Assembly (NCBI RefSeq): GCF_018323985.1
Contig: NZ_AP024590.1
Span: 2,976,001 to 3,040,000 of the forward strand
Direction: 5' to 3'
Source: Enterobacter kobei
Lineage (GTDB): Bacteria; Pseudomonadota; Gammaproteobacteria; Enterobacterales; Enterobacteriaceae
DNA length: 64,000 nt
Positions 43,046 to 51,696 of this stretch are shown piece after piece. Under the pieces are notes generated by a model. That model worked only from the letters and a program-made list of their open reading frames with translations, did not search any database and had not been told where the DNA came from. A program made the position numbers and the translations under genes. The stretch's first letter is position 1. Each line of letters opens with the position of its first letter.

Positions 43046-44281
43046 ATGGAGTTTTCCGCAGGCCTTATCCCGCTGGAGACAGCGCTGTCTCAGATGCTGT
43101 CCGTTATTACCCCGATCACCGCGCACGATACGCTGCCGCTGCTGGCCTGTTTCGGGCGCGTCACGGCGCATGACATTGTGTCGCCGATGAATGTCCCCGG
43201 CTTTGATAACTCCGCGATGGACGGTTATGCCGTGCGGCTGGCGGATCTGGCCGCGGGGATGCCGTTGCCGGTGGCGGGAAAGGCCTTTGCCGGACAGCCG
43301 TTTAACGAGGTGTGGCCTGCCGGTACCTGCGTGCGCATTATGACCGGCGCGCCCGTTCCCGCAGGCTGCGATGCGGTGGTAATGCAGGAAGAAACCGAAC
43401 AGACTGACGCCGGTGTGCGTTTTACCCGTGAGGTACGCGCCGGGCAGAATATCCGTCGTCTTGGCGAAGATATCCGCGCCGGTGAGGTGGTGTTTAAGGC
43501 CGGGCAGATGCTGACGGTGGCCGAACTGCCGGTGCTGGCGTCGCTGGGGATCGCCAGTGTCGATGTGGTGCGCAAAGTGCGCGTGGCGCTGTTTTCCACT
43601 GGCGATGAATTGCAACTGCCGGGCCAGCCGCTGGGCGACGGGCAGATCTACGATACCAACCGGCTGGCGGTGCATCTGATGCTTGAACAGCTGGGCTGCA
43701 CGGTGATCAACCTCGGCATTATTCCTGACGATCCGGCTCAGCTACGGGACGCCTTTATCGCCGCCGACAGCCAGGCTGACGTGGTGATCACCTCCGGCGG
43801 CGTGTCGGTGGGCGAAGCGGACTACACCAAAACGCTGCTTGAGGAGCTGGGTGAAATTGGCTTCTGGAAGCTGGCAATCAAGCCGGGCAAACCTTTTGCC
43901 TTCGGCAAGCTGAGCCAGAGCTGGTTCTGCGGGCTGCCGGGCAATCCGGTGTCAGCGGCTGTCACTTTCTATCAACTGGTGATCCCGCTGCTGGCGAAAC
44001 TGGGCGGCATCGCTGCCAGCCCGCTGCCGACGCGGCTGCGCGTGCGTACCACCACCCGCCTGAAAAAATCACCGGGACGCCTCGATTTCCAGCGCGGCCT
44101 GTTAACCCGCGATGCGCAGGGCGACTTAACCGTCAGCACCACCGGGCATCAGGGTTCGCATATTTTCAGCTCCTTCAGCCAGGGCAACTGTTTTATCGTA
44201 GTGGAAGCCGAGCGGCAGAACGTGGAAGCGGGCGAATGGGTTGAGGTGGAGCCGTTTAATCATCTGTTCGGAGGCCTGTAA
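43046..44281 (+). CDS. moeA: Molybdopterin molybdotransferase MoeA
   Basis: Inserts molybdate into adenylylated molybdopterin to form Moco, in the cytoplasm. It has 411 residues, the E. coli length. Visible features are the N-terminal PGFDNSAMDGYAVRL motif, IMTGAPVPAGCDAVVMQEE, and the MogA-like domain with FSTGDEL, GQIYDTNR and TSGGVSVGEADYTK, ending with KPGKPFAFGK and GLPGNPVSA. ATG 43046 follows AGGAG and gives the standard N-terminus MEFSAGLIPLETAL; the upstream in-frame start at 43013 is not needed. It shares one base with moeB (TAATG). Confidence 0.98.
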   Translation: MEFSAGLIPLETALSQMLSVITPITAHDTLPLLACFGRVTAHDIVSPMNVPGFDNSAMDGYAVRLADLAAGMPLPVAGKAFAGQPFNEVWPAGTCVRIMTGAPVPAGCDAVVMQEETEQTDAGVRFTREVRAGQNIRRLGEDIRAGEVVFKAGQMLTVAELPVLASLGIASVDVVRKVRVALFSTGDELQLPGQPLGDGQIYDTNRLAVHLMLEQLGCTVINLGIIPDDPAQLRDAFIAADSQADVVITSGGVSVGEADYTKTLLEELGEIGFWKLAIKPGKPFAFGKLSQSWFCGLPGNPVSAAVTFYQLVIPLLAKLGGIAASPLPTRLRVRTTTRLKKSPGRLDFQRGLLTRDAQGDLTVSTTGHQGSHIFSSFSQGNCFIVVEAERQNVEAGEWVEVEPFNHLFGGL

Positions 44282-45036
44282 TGGCCGAGGAACTGAGCGA
44301 CAGCGAAATGATGCGCTACAACCGGCAGATCGTGCTGCGCGGCTTCGATTTTGACGGTCAGGAGCAGCTGAAAGCTGCGCGCGTGCTGGTGGTAGGGCTT
44401 GGCGGGCTGGGCTGCGCGGCGGCGCAGTACCTGGCGGCGGCGGGCGTCGGGCATCTGACGCTGCTGGATTTTGACACCGTGTCACTCTCGAATCTGCAAC
44501 GTCAGACGCTGCACAGCGATGCCACGCTCGGCGTGCCGAAAGTCGAGTCGGCCCGCGCGGCGCTGGCGCGTATCAATCCGCATATCTCTTTCACCACCCT
44601 CAATGCGCAGCTGGCCGACGACGCCCTGAACGGGCAGATTGCCGCACACGATCTGGTGCTGGACTGTACCGACAACGTTGCGGTGCGTAATCAGCTCAAT
44701 GCCGGATGTTTTCAGACAAAGGTGCCGCTGGTATCGGGGGCGGCGATCCGCATGGAAGGCCAGATCAGCGTCTTCACGTATCAGCCAGGCGAGCCATGCT
44801 ACCGCTGCTTGAGCCGTCTGTTTGGTGAGAATGCGCTGACCTGCGTGGAAGCGGGCGTAATGGCGCCGCTGGTGGGGGTGATCGGCTCGTTACAGGCGAT
44901 GGAAGCCATCAAACTGCTGAGCCATTACGGTACTCCTGCCGCCGGGAAGATCGTCATGTACGACGCCATGACCTGCCAGTTCCGCGAGATGAAGCTGATG
45001 CGCCATGCCGGGTGCGAGGTGTGCGGGGAGTCGTAG
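44281..45036 (+). CDS. moeB: Molybdopterin-synthase adenylyltransferase MoeB
   Basis: E1-like enzyme that adenylylates the C-terminal glycine of MoaD, needed for sulfur transfer into molybdopterin. It has 251 residues. The nucleotide-binding loop is VVGLGGLGCAAAQY near residue 37, the catalytic region contains DLVLDCTDNVAVRNQLN, and zinc cysteines are in CYRCLS and CEVC. Its ATG overlaps the moeA stop by one base, giving tight coupling. REP repeats follow the stop. Confidence 0.97.
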   Translation: MAEELSDSEMMRYNRQIVLRGFDFDGQEQLKAARVLVVGLGGLGCAAAQYLAAAGVGHLTLLDFDTVSLSNLQRQTLHSDATLGVPKVESARAALARINPHISFTTLNAQLADDALNGQIAAHDLVLDCTDNVAVRNQLNAGCFQTKVPLVSGAAIRMEGQISVFTYQPGEPCYRCLSRLFGENALTCVEAGVMAPLVGVIGSLQAMEAIKLLSHYGTPAAGKIVMYDAMTCQFREMKLMRHAGCEVCGES

Positions 45037-45040
45037 CCCC

Positions 45041-45168
45041 ATGCCCGGCGGCGCTACGCTTGCCGGGCCTACATAAATTCGTCACAAACGTAGGCCGGGT
45101 AAGGCGCAGCCGCCACCCGGCAAATCACCACAAAACGTAGGCCGGGTAAGCGCCAGCGCCACCCGGCA
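45041..45168. repeat. REP/BIME array between moeB and fsaA
   Basis: Four REP units (CCCGGCGGCGCTACGCTTGC, GTAGGCCGGGTAAGGCGCAG and GTAGGCCGGGTAAGCGCCAG cores) fill the convergent gap and abut the fsaA stop. Confidence 0.9.
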
Positions 45169-45170
45169 AT

Positions 45171-45833
45171 TTACAGCGCCAGCCGACCAAACGCCCCCTG
45201 CCAGTCCTGCTCAAACTTCGCAATCGCCGCGTCCACCGCCGGGGCGGCGATAAATTGCTGCGCGACGTCCAGTGGCAGAGTGATGGATCCACAGCCTGCC
45301 AGCATGCAGTCCAGTGCCTGACGCGGCGTTTTAAAGCTGGCAGCCAGCACTTTTGCGTCCGGCGCATGCAGGCTCAGCAGACGCTGCAAATCACATACCG
45401 TCTGAATGCCGTTACCGCCCTGGGCATCCACGCGATTCACGTAAGGCGCGACATATTCCGCCCCTGCCAGCGCGCTTAACAGCCCCTGACCTGCGCCATA
45501 CACCGCCGTGCCGAGCGTCGGGATGCCTTCCGCCTTCAGCAATTTAATAGCCGCCAGCCCTTCAGCGCTGACCGGCACCTTCACCACGATATCTGCAATG
45601 ATGCTGCGTAGTTTACGCGCATCCTTCACCATGCCTTCTGCGGTGGTCGCCATCACCTGGGCGAATAACCGCCCTTTGCCGCCCAGCGCGTCCTGCAACG
45701 CAGGCAGCAGTTCTTCCAGCGGCGTTTTACCTGCGGCAACGATGCTCGGATTGGTGGTAACGCCTGCCAGCGGGAAAATACGCGCCAGTTTTCTGACTGC
45801 CGCGACATCGGAGGTATCGAGATAGAGTTCCAT
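45171..45833 (-). CDS. fsaA: Fructose-6-phosphate aldolase 1
   Basis: Class I aldolase of the transaldolase family, homodecameric in E. coli, that splits fructose 6-phosphate into dihydroxyacetone and glyceraldehyde 3-phosphate. It has 220 residues. The Schiff-base lysine is K85 in DIVVKVPVSAEG. Also visible are GVTTNPSIV near residue 24 and YVNRVDAQGG near 131. It is divergent from ybiY-pflF across 134 bases that contain an ACTTTC-N4-GAAAGT operator. A role in using dihydroxyacetone or an unusual sugar linked to the glycyl-radical pair is plausible but unproved. Confidence 0.96.
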   Translation of the reverse strand: MELYLDTSDVAAVRKLARIFPLAGVTTNPSIVAAGKTPLEELLPALQDALGGKGRLFAQVMATTAEGMVKDARKLRSIIADIVVKVPVSAEGLAAIKLLKAEGIPTLGTAVYGAGQGLLSALAGAEYVAPYVNRVDAQGGNGIQTVCDLQRLLSLHAPDAKVLAASFKTPRQALDCMLAGCGSITLPLDVAQQFIAAPAVDAAIAKFEQDWQGAFGRLAL

Positions 45834-45917
45834 AATCTGACCTTCAAAGTGTGAGATGTAGCATGCGCTGAAATTTACCTCAGGCTACCTGAATGATACT
45901 TGATCGGCATCAAAATA

Positions 45918-45933
45918 ACTTTCATTCGAAAGT
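45918..45933. promoter_or_regulatory. Inverted-repeat operator, copy 1 (fsaA / ybiY)
   Basis: A perfect 6-base inverted repeat ACTTTC-ATTC-GAAAGT lies 85-100 bases ahead of fsaA and 35-50 ahead of ybiY. Read on the minus strand it is ACTTTCGAATGAAAGT, whose first 14 bases recur exactly ahead of ybiV and ybiU. A repressor or activator site shared by all four units is inferred. Confidence 0.65.
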
Positions 45934-45967
45934 AATTTAATCTTCATACGCAAGATGAGGTCCGATA

Positions 45968-46867
45968 ATGATATTCAATATTCAGCGCTACTCCACCCAC
46001 GACGGCCCCGGCATCCGCACCGTGGTGTTCCTGAAAGGCTGCTCGCTTGGCTGCCGCTGGTGCCAGAACCCGGAAAGCCGCTCGGGTAAACGCGATCTGC
46101 TCTATGACGCCCGCCTGTGTCTCGATGGCTGCGAACTGTGCCAGCAGGCGGCACCTGCGGTGATTGAACGCGCGCTGAACGGTCTGCTGATCCATCGCCA
46201 GCATCTTAATGACGCGCATCTGGACGCGCTGACGGAATGTTGCCCCACCCAGGCATTGACCGTTTGCGGCGAAACCCTGCCAGTGGCAGAGATCATGGCC
46301 ACCGTGCTGCGGGATAAGCCATTCTACGATCGCAGCGGCGGCGGTATCACTCTGTCGGGCGGCGAACCCTTTATGCACCCGGCGCTTGCCGCCGCGCTGT
46401 TTCAGGCCAGCCATGAAGCGGGGATCCATACCGCCGTGGAAACCTGTCTGCATGTGCCGTGGCACTACGTTGAGCCCTCTTTAGATCATGTCGATCTGTT
46501 CCTTGCGGACCTGAAGCATGTCGACCGCGAGATCTTCAAAGCCTGGACCGATGGCTCGGCAAAGCGCGTGCTGGAAAACCTTAAACGCCTTGCGCGCCTT
46601 GGCAAAGCACTCACCATTCGCGTACCGCTGATCCCCGGTTTTAACGCCGATGAGACGTCGATCCGCGCCATTACCCGTTTTGCCGCCGACGAACTGAACG
46701 TCCGCGAGATTCATTTTTTGCCGTATCACACGCTGGGCATGAACAAGTATCACCTGCTCGGCCAGACCTACACCGCGCCAGACAAACCGCTCGACGCACC
46801 GGACCTGCTGACTTTTGCAGAAAACTACGCGCGCGAATGCGGGCTGACCGCCACGTTACGAGGATAA
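45968..46867 (+). CDS. ybiY: Glycyl-radical enzyme activase YbiY (PflE)
   Basis: Radical-SAM activase that installs the glycyl radical on its partner, here PflF (next gene, 4 bases away). It has 299 residues. The SAM cluster motif is C25-S-L-G-C29-R-W-C32, preceded by STHDGPGIRTVVFLKG. An insert after it carries extra cysteines (CLDGCELCQQ and ECCPTQAL), suggesting an auxiliary ferredoxin-like cluster as in larger activases. ITLSGGEPFMHP near residue 135 binds SAM. The start ATG 45968 is the E. coli start. It is divergent from fsaA. Confidence 0.95.
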   Translation: MIFNIQRYSTHDGPGIRTVVFLKGCSLGCRWCQNPESRSGKRDLLYDARLCLDGCELCQQAAPAVIERALNGLLIHRQHLNDAHLDALTECCPTQALTVCGETLPVAEIMATVLRDKPFYDRSGGGITLSGGEPFMHPALAAALFQASHEAGIHTAVETCLHVPWHYVEPSLDHVDLFLADLKHVDREIFKAWTDGSAKRVLENLKRLARLGKALTIRVPLIPGFNADETSIRAITRFAADELNVREIHFLPYHTLGMNKYHLLGQTYTAPDKPLDAPDLLTFAENYARECGLTATLRG

Positions 46868-46871
46868 CCTT

Positions 46872-49304
46872 ATGACCACCTTACGTCTCGATACCCTGAC
46901 CGACCGCATCAAGGCGCATAAAAACGCGCTGATCACCATCACTAAACCGCCGGTCTGCACCGAACGTGCGCTGCACTACACCCAGGCCTACCAGCAGAAT
47001 ATGGATAAGCCGATCCCGGTGCGTCGCGCCCTCGCCCTCGCCCATCATCTGGCGGAGCGCACCATCTGGATCAAGCATGATGAGCTGATTGTCGGCAACC
47101 AGGCGAGCATGGTACGCGCCGCGCCGATCTTCCCGGAATACACGGTAACGTGGATTGAAAAAGAGATCGACGATCTTGCCGACCGCCCGGGTGCCGGGTT
47201 TGCCGTCAGCGAAGAGAATAAACGCGTGCTGCATGAAATCTGTCCGTGGTGGCGCGGGCAGACGGTGCAGGATCGCTGCTACGGCATGTTTACTGATGAG
47301 CAAAAATCGCTGCTGGAAAGCGGCATCATCAAAGCCGAAGGCAATATGACGTCCGGCGATGCACACCTGGCGGTGAACTTCCCGCTGGTGCTGGAGCTGG
47401 GAATGGACGGGCTGCGCCAGAAAGTCGCCGAGCGCCGTTCGCGCATCAATCTGACGGTGCTGGACGATCTGCACGGCGAGCAGTTCCTGAAAGCCATTGA
47501 TATCGTGCTGGAAGCCGTCAGCCTGCATATCGCACGCTATGCGGATCTGGCGCGCAAAATGGCGCAGGAAGAGCCCCGCGAAAGCCGTCGCCACGAGCTG
47601 CTGGCGATCGCGGAAAACTGCGACGTCATCGCCCATCAGCCGCCGAAAACGTACTGGCAGGCCTTACAGCTGTGCTATTTCATCCAGTTGATTTTGCAGA
47701 TCGAATCGAACGGTCACTCGGTATCCTTTGGTCGTATGGATCAGTATCTGTATCCGTATTATCGCCGTGACGTGGAGCTGGACCAGAGCCTGGCGCGGGA
47801 AGATGCCATTGAAATGCTGCACGCCTGCTGGCTGAAGTTGCTGGAAGTGAACAAGATCCGCTCCGGCTCGCATTCGAAAGCCTCGGCTGGCAGCCCGCTG
47901 TATCAGAACGTTACCATCGGCGGTCAGAAGCTGGTGAACGGCAAGCCGCAGGATGCGGTTAACCCGCTCTCTTATGCGATCCTCGAATCCTGCGGACGCC
48001 TGCGCTCCACCCAGCCTAACCTCAGCGTGCGTTATCATGCGGGGATGAGCAACGATTTCCTCGACGCCTGCGTCCAGGTGATCCGCTGCGGCTTCGGCAT
48101 GCCGGCGTTCAACAACGACGAGATCGTTATCCCGGAATTTATCAAGCTCGGGATCGAACCGGCAGACGCTTACGATTATGCGGCAATTGGCTGCATCGAA
48201 ACCGCTGTCGGCGGTAAGTGGGGCTATCGCTGCACCGGCATGAGCTTTATTAACTTCGCCCGCGTCATGCTGGCGGCGCTGGAAGGCGGACGCGACGCCA
48301 CCAGCGGTAAAGTGTTCCTGCCCCAGGCGCAGGCGTTGTCCAAAGGCAACTTCAGCGATTTCTCGCAGGTGATGGACGCCTGGGACACGCAGATCCGCTA
48401 CTACACCCGTAAATCCATTGAGATTGAGTATGTGGTGGACACCATGCTGGAAGAGAACGTGCACGACATTCTCTGCTCGGCGCTGGTGGACGACTGCATT
48501 GAACGTGCGAAAAGTATCAAACAGGGCGGCGCGAAATATGACTGGGTATCGGGTTTGCAGGTGGGGATCGCCAACCTCGGCAACAGCCTCGCGGCAGTGA
48601 AAAAGCTGGTATTCGATCAGGGAGCGATTGGTCAACAGGAACTGGCCAGCGCGCTGGCGGAGGATTTTGAAGGGCTGACCCATGAGCAGCTGCGTCAGCG
48701 TCTGATCAATAGCGCGCCGAAATACGGCAACGATGACGACAGCGTGGATCTGCTGCTGGCTCGCGCTTATCAGACCTACATTGAAGAACTGAAACAGTAC
48801 CATAATCCGCGCTATGGCCGTGGCCCGATCGGCGGTAATTACTACGCCGGTACCTCCTCCATTTCCGCCAACGTGCCGTTTGGTGCCGCAACGATGGCGA
48901 CCCCGGATGGCCGTAAAGCGCATACCCCGCTGGCAGAAGGCGCAAGCCCGGCCTCCGGTACCGATCATTTAGGGCCAACGGCGGTGATTGGCTCGGTCGG
49001 TAAACTGCCGACGAACGCGATCCTGGGCGGCGTGTTGCTGAACCAGAAGCTGAATCCGGCGACGCTGGAAAATGACAGCGACCGCCAGAAGCTGATGATG
49101 CTGCTGCGGACCTTCTTCGAAGTGCACAAGGGCTGGCATATTCAGTACAACATTGTATCGCGCGAGACGTTAATCGCCGCGAAGCAGCATCCGGATCAAT
49201 ACCGTGATTTAGTGGTGCGCGTGGCGGGTTATTCGGCGTTCTTCACCGCCCTGTCGCCGGATGCACAGGACGATATTATCGCCCGTACCGAACATACCCT
49301 GTAA
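46872..49304 (+). CDS. pflF: Putative glycyl-radical enzyme PflF (YbiW)
   Basis: Glycyl-radical enzyme of 810 residues, the same length as E. coli YbiW. The radical-bearing glycine is G786 in RVAGYSAFF and the catalytic cysteine is C441 in IGCIETAVGGK. Only one cysteine is at the active site (CIE), unlike pyruvate formate-lyase with adjacent Cys-Cys, which places it with diol/glycerol dehydratase or choline-lyase-like enzymes. The substrate is not established. It lies 4 bases after its activase ybiY and works only without oxygen. The neighbourhood with an aldolase (fsaA) and a sugar phosphatase (ybiV) suggests anaerobic breakdown of a polyol or sugar, an inference. Confidence 0.95.
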   Translation: MTTLRLDTLTDRIKAHKNALITITKPPVCTERALHYTQAYQQNMDKPIPVRRALALAHHLAERTIWIKHDELIVGNQASMVRAAPIFPEYTVTWIEKEIDDLADRPGAGFAVSEENKRVLHEICPWWRGQTVQDRCYGMFTDEQKSLLESGIIKAEGNMTSGDAHLAVNFPLVLELGMDGLRQKVAERRSRINLTVLDDLHGEQFLKAIDIVLEAVSLHIARYADLARKMAQEEPRESRRHELLAIAENCDVIAHQPPKTYWQALQLCYFIQLILQIESNGHSVSFGRMDQYLYPYYRRDVELDQSLAREDAIEMLHACWLKLLEVNKIRSGSHSKASAGSPLYQNVTIGGQKLVNGKPQDAVNPLSYAILESCGRLRSTQPNLSVRYHAGMSNDFLDACVQVIRCGFGMPAFNNDEIVIPEFIKLGIEPADAYDYAAIGCIETAVGGKWGYRCTGMSFINFARVMLAALEGGRDATSGKVFLPQAQALSKGNFSDFSQVMDAWDTQIRYYTRKSIEIEYVVDTMLEENVHDILCSALVDDCIERAKSIKQGGAKYDWVSGLQVGIANLGNSLAAVKKLVFDQGAIGQQELASALAEDFEGLTHEQLRQRLINSAPKYGNDDDSVDLLLARAYQTYIEELKQYHNPRYGRGPIGGNYYAGTSSISANVPFGAATMATPDGRKAHTPLAEGASPASGTDHLGPTAVIGSVGKLPTNAILGGVLLNQKLNPATLENDSDRQKLMMLLRTFFEVHKGWHIQYNIVSRETLIAAKQHPDQYRDLVVRVAGYSAFFTALSPDAQDDIIARTEHTL

Positions 49305-49319
49305 TCCTCCTCCCTCTGA

Positions 49320-49348
49320 GCCCGGTGGCGCTATGCTTACCGGGCCTG
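49320..49348. repeat. Single REP after pflF
   Basis: One REP hairpin (GCCCGGTGGCGCTATGCTTA with CCGGGCCTGCC) lies 15 bases after pflF. Confidence 0.83.
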
Positions 49349-49379
49349 CCTGTTCTGCGCCGCGAAAGACGACGGGCAA

Positions 49380-49395
49380 ACTTTCGAATGAAATA
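49380..49395 (+). promoter_or_regulatory. Inverted-repeat operator, copy 2 (ybiV)
   Basis: ACTTTCGAATGAAATA shares its first 14 bases with the sites ahead of ybiU and fsaA. It lies 69-84 bases ahead of the ybiV ATG. The second arm is one base short (GAAAT instead of GAAAG), so it may be a weaker site. Confidence 0.62.
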
Positions 49396-49463
49396 AAATT
49401 GTGCTTCCGCTCACATTGTTATTAGAATGTTTCTGGTCGCAGTTACATTCAGGAGCGCAATGC

Positions 49464-50279
49464 ATGACCGTTAAAGTTATCGTCACCGATATGGACGGAA
49501 CTTTCCTTGATGATGCCAAAACCTACGATCGCGATCGTTTTCTGGCACAGTTTGAGCAGCTACAGCACCGCGGCATTGAGTTCGTGGTCGCCAGCGGTAA
49601 CCAGTATTATCAGCTCATCTCCTTCTTCCCGGAAATTCAGGACCGTATTTCATTCGTCTCCGAAAATGGCGCGCTGGTTTATGAACATGGCCAGCAACTT
49701 TTCCACGGCGAGCTGACCCGCCATGAATATCAGATCGTGCTCGGCGAACTGCTGAAGGATAAAGGGCTGAATTTTGTCGCCTGCGGGCTGGAAAGCGCCT
49801 ACGTCAGCGATCGCGCCCCGGACGCCTTTGTCGAACTGATGTCGCATCATTATCACCGCCTGAAACCGGTGCGCGATTATCATGAGATCGACGACAAAAT
49901 GTTTAAGTTCTCGCTTAACCTGCCGGACAGCCAGATACCACAACTCATTGACGCGCTGCATGTGTCCCTCGACGGCATTATGAAACCCGTCACCAGCGGC
50001 TTTGGGTTTGTCGATCTAATTATTCCGGGCCTGCACAAAGCCAACGGCATTACCCGTCTGCTGAAACGCTGGGGCATATCGCCGAATGAATGCGTGACCA
50101 TCGGCGACAGCGGCAACGATGCGGAGATGCTGCGCATGACCGGTTACTCCTTTGCCATGGACAATGCCGGGGATGCGATTAAAGCTATCGCCCGTCACCG
50201 CACGGACGATAACAATCACCAGGGCGCGCTGAACGTTATTCAGGCGGTGCTCGACGGTACCGGCCCCTTCACGGCCTGA
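49464..50279 (+). CDS. ybiV: Sugar phosphatase YbiV (SupH, HAD Cof type)
   Basis: Cytoplasmic HAD-superfamily (Cof subfamily IIB) sugar phosphatase of 271 residues, equal to E. coli YbiV, which acts on small sugar phosphates. HAD motif I is D9-M-D11-G-T, motif II lies at VVASGN, and motif IV is IGDSGNDAEML near residue 215. The cap domain is about 85-185. ATG 49464 follows AGGAGCGCAATGC; the in-frame ATG 49401 overlaps the operator zone and has no family support. The upstream gap of 159 bases holds a REP and an operator copy. It is a separate transcript from pflF by position. Confidence 0.94.
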   Translation: MTVKVIVTDMDGTFLDDAKTYDRDRFLAQFEQLQHRGIEFVVASGNQYYQLISFFPEIQDRISFVSENGALVYEHGQQLFHGELTRHEYQIVLGELLKDKGLNFVACGLESAYVSDRAPDAFVELMSHHYHRLKPVRDYHEIDDKMFKFSLNLPDSQIPQLIDALHVSLDGIMKPVTSGFGFVDLIIPGLHKANGITRLLKRWGISPNECVTIGDSGNDAEMLRMTGYSFAMDNAGDAIKAIARHRTDDNNHQGALNVIQAVLDGTGPFTA

Positions 50280-50400
50280 TCCTTCTGATGCCGGTGCGTC
50301 CTGCACTGGCATCACACTTTTCCCGCTTTGTGCACCTCATCAAGTTTTTAAACTTGCATTAACTTTTTTTTAACTTAAATTAGCATATGTAAGTTATTTA

Positions 50401-50416
50401 ACTTTCGAATGAAAGA
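50401..50416 (+). promoter_or_regulatory. Inverted-repeat operator, copy 3 (ybiU)
   Basis: ACTTTCGAATGAAAGA has 5-base arms CTTTC/GAAAG and 14 bases identical to the other two copies. It lies 15-30 bases ahead of the ybiU ATG, next to the ribosome site, so binding would block transcription start or elongation. Preceding AT-rich DNA (50345-50400) carries the likely promoter. Confidence 0.65.
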
Positions 50417-50430
50417 AAAGCGAGGTCTTT

Positions 50431-51696
50431 ATGGCTGTTACCTGTGCCAGCGAAACGCTGCCTGCCGATCACAACGCGGCGATCCGTCAACTTAAGCAAG
50501 AACTGCGCGCGCAAATCGGCGATGTGCAGACGGTGTTTAATCAGTTAAGCGAACGCATTGCTGCCCGCGTCGCGGAAATTAACGCCCTGAAAGCGCGCGG
50601 CGAACCGGTGTGGCCGGTGATCCCTTTTGCCGATATTCAAAATGGCACCCTCAATGACGAGCAGCGCGAGGCGGTAAAACGCCGGGGCTGCGCGGTGATC
50701 AAAGGCCACTTCCCGCGTGAAAAGGCGCTGGGCTGGGACCGTTCGATGCTGGAGTATCTCGATCGCAACCACTTTGACGAGGTGTACAAAGGGCCAGGCG
50801 ACAGCTTCTTCGGCACGCTGGAGGCCTCCCGCCCGGAAATCTACCCCATTTACTGGTCGCAGGCACAAATGCAGGCGCGACAGAGCAGTGAAATGGCGCA
50901 GGTGCAGTCGTTTTTAAACCGCCTGTGGACCTTTGAGAGTGAAGGCAAACAGTGGTTTGATCCGGATGTCAGCGTGATTTACCCGGATCGCATTCGCCGC
51001 CGTCCGCCGGGCACCACCTCGAAAGGGCTGGGCGCGCACACGGATTCCGGCGCGCTGGAGCGCTGGCTGTTGCCTGCCTATCAACAGGTTTTTGCCGCCG
51101 TGTTTAACGGCAAGCCGGAAGAGTACGATCCGTGGAATGCGGCGCACCGCACCGAGGTGGAAGAGTACACCGTCGATAACACCACCAAATGCTCGGTGTT
51201 CCGTACCTTCCAGGGCTGGACGGCGCTGTCGGATATGCTGCCTGGCCAAGGCTTGCTGCACGTGGTGCCGATCCCGGAAGCAATGGCTTATGTGCTGCTG
51301 CGCCCGCTGCTCGATGATGTGCCGGATGACGAGCTGTGCGGCGTCGCGCCAGGGCGCGTGCTGCCGATTTCCGCCCAGTGGCACCCGCTGCTTATTGAGG
51401 CGCTGACCAGTATTCCGGCACTGGAGGCCGGGGATTCGGTCTGGTGGCACTGCGATGTGATCCACTCCGTCGCGCCGGTCACCGATCAGCAGGGCTGGGG
51501 CAACGTGATGTATATCCCTGCCGCGCCGCTGTGCGAGAAAAACCTCGCCTATGCGAAACGCGTGAAAGCGGCACTGGAAAAAGGCGCGTCGCCGGGCGAC
51601 TTCCCGCGCGAAGACTATGAAACCACCTGGGCGGATCGCTTTACGCTGGCCGATCTGAACGAGCACGGCAAACGTGCGCTGGGGATGCCGGTTTAA
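50431..51696 (+). CDS. ybiU: YbiU, DUF1479 protein
   Basis: Protein of 421 residues that matches E. coli YbiU at full length and belongs to the DUF1479 family. The fold is probably related to Fe(II)/2-oxoglutarate dioxygenases. A His-x-Asp pair is visible in GAHTDSGALERW (near residue 202) and a later histidine in HCDVIHSVAPV (near 340), as expected for the iron-binding triad. The substrate is unknown. In E. coli ybiU lies between ybiV and ybiT; here it is followed instead by a convergent LacI-family gene with a 4-base overlap, marking the left edge of the accessory locus. Confidence 0.93.
   Translation: MAVTCASETLPADHNAAIRQLKQELRAQIGDVQTVFNQLSERIAARVAEINALKARGEPVWPVIPFADIQNGTLNDEQREAVKRRGCAVIKGHFPREKALGWDRSMLEYLDRNHFDEVYKGPGDSFFGTLEASRPEIYPIYWSQAQMQARQSSEMAQVQSFLNRLWTFESEGKQWFDPDVSVIYPDRIRRRPPGTTSKGLGAHTDSGALERWLLPAYQQVFAAVFNGKPEEYDPWNAAHRTEVEEYTVDNTTKCSVFRTFQGWTALSDMLPGQGLLHVVPIPEAMAYVLLRPLLDDVPDDELCGVAPGRVLPISAQWHPLLIEALTSIPALEAGDSVWWHCDVIHSVAPVTDQQGWGNVMYIPAAPLCEKNLAYAKRVKAALEKGASPGDFPREDYETTWADRFTLADLNEHGKRALGMPV

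Noticed and set aside
47664..48968. 434-codon open frame antisense to pflF
   Set aside because: It has no ribosome site and a composition typical of antisense frames, and it lies wholly inside a conserved coding sequence.
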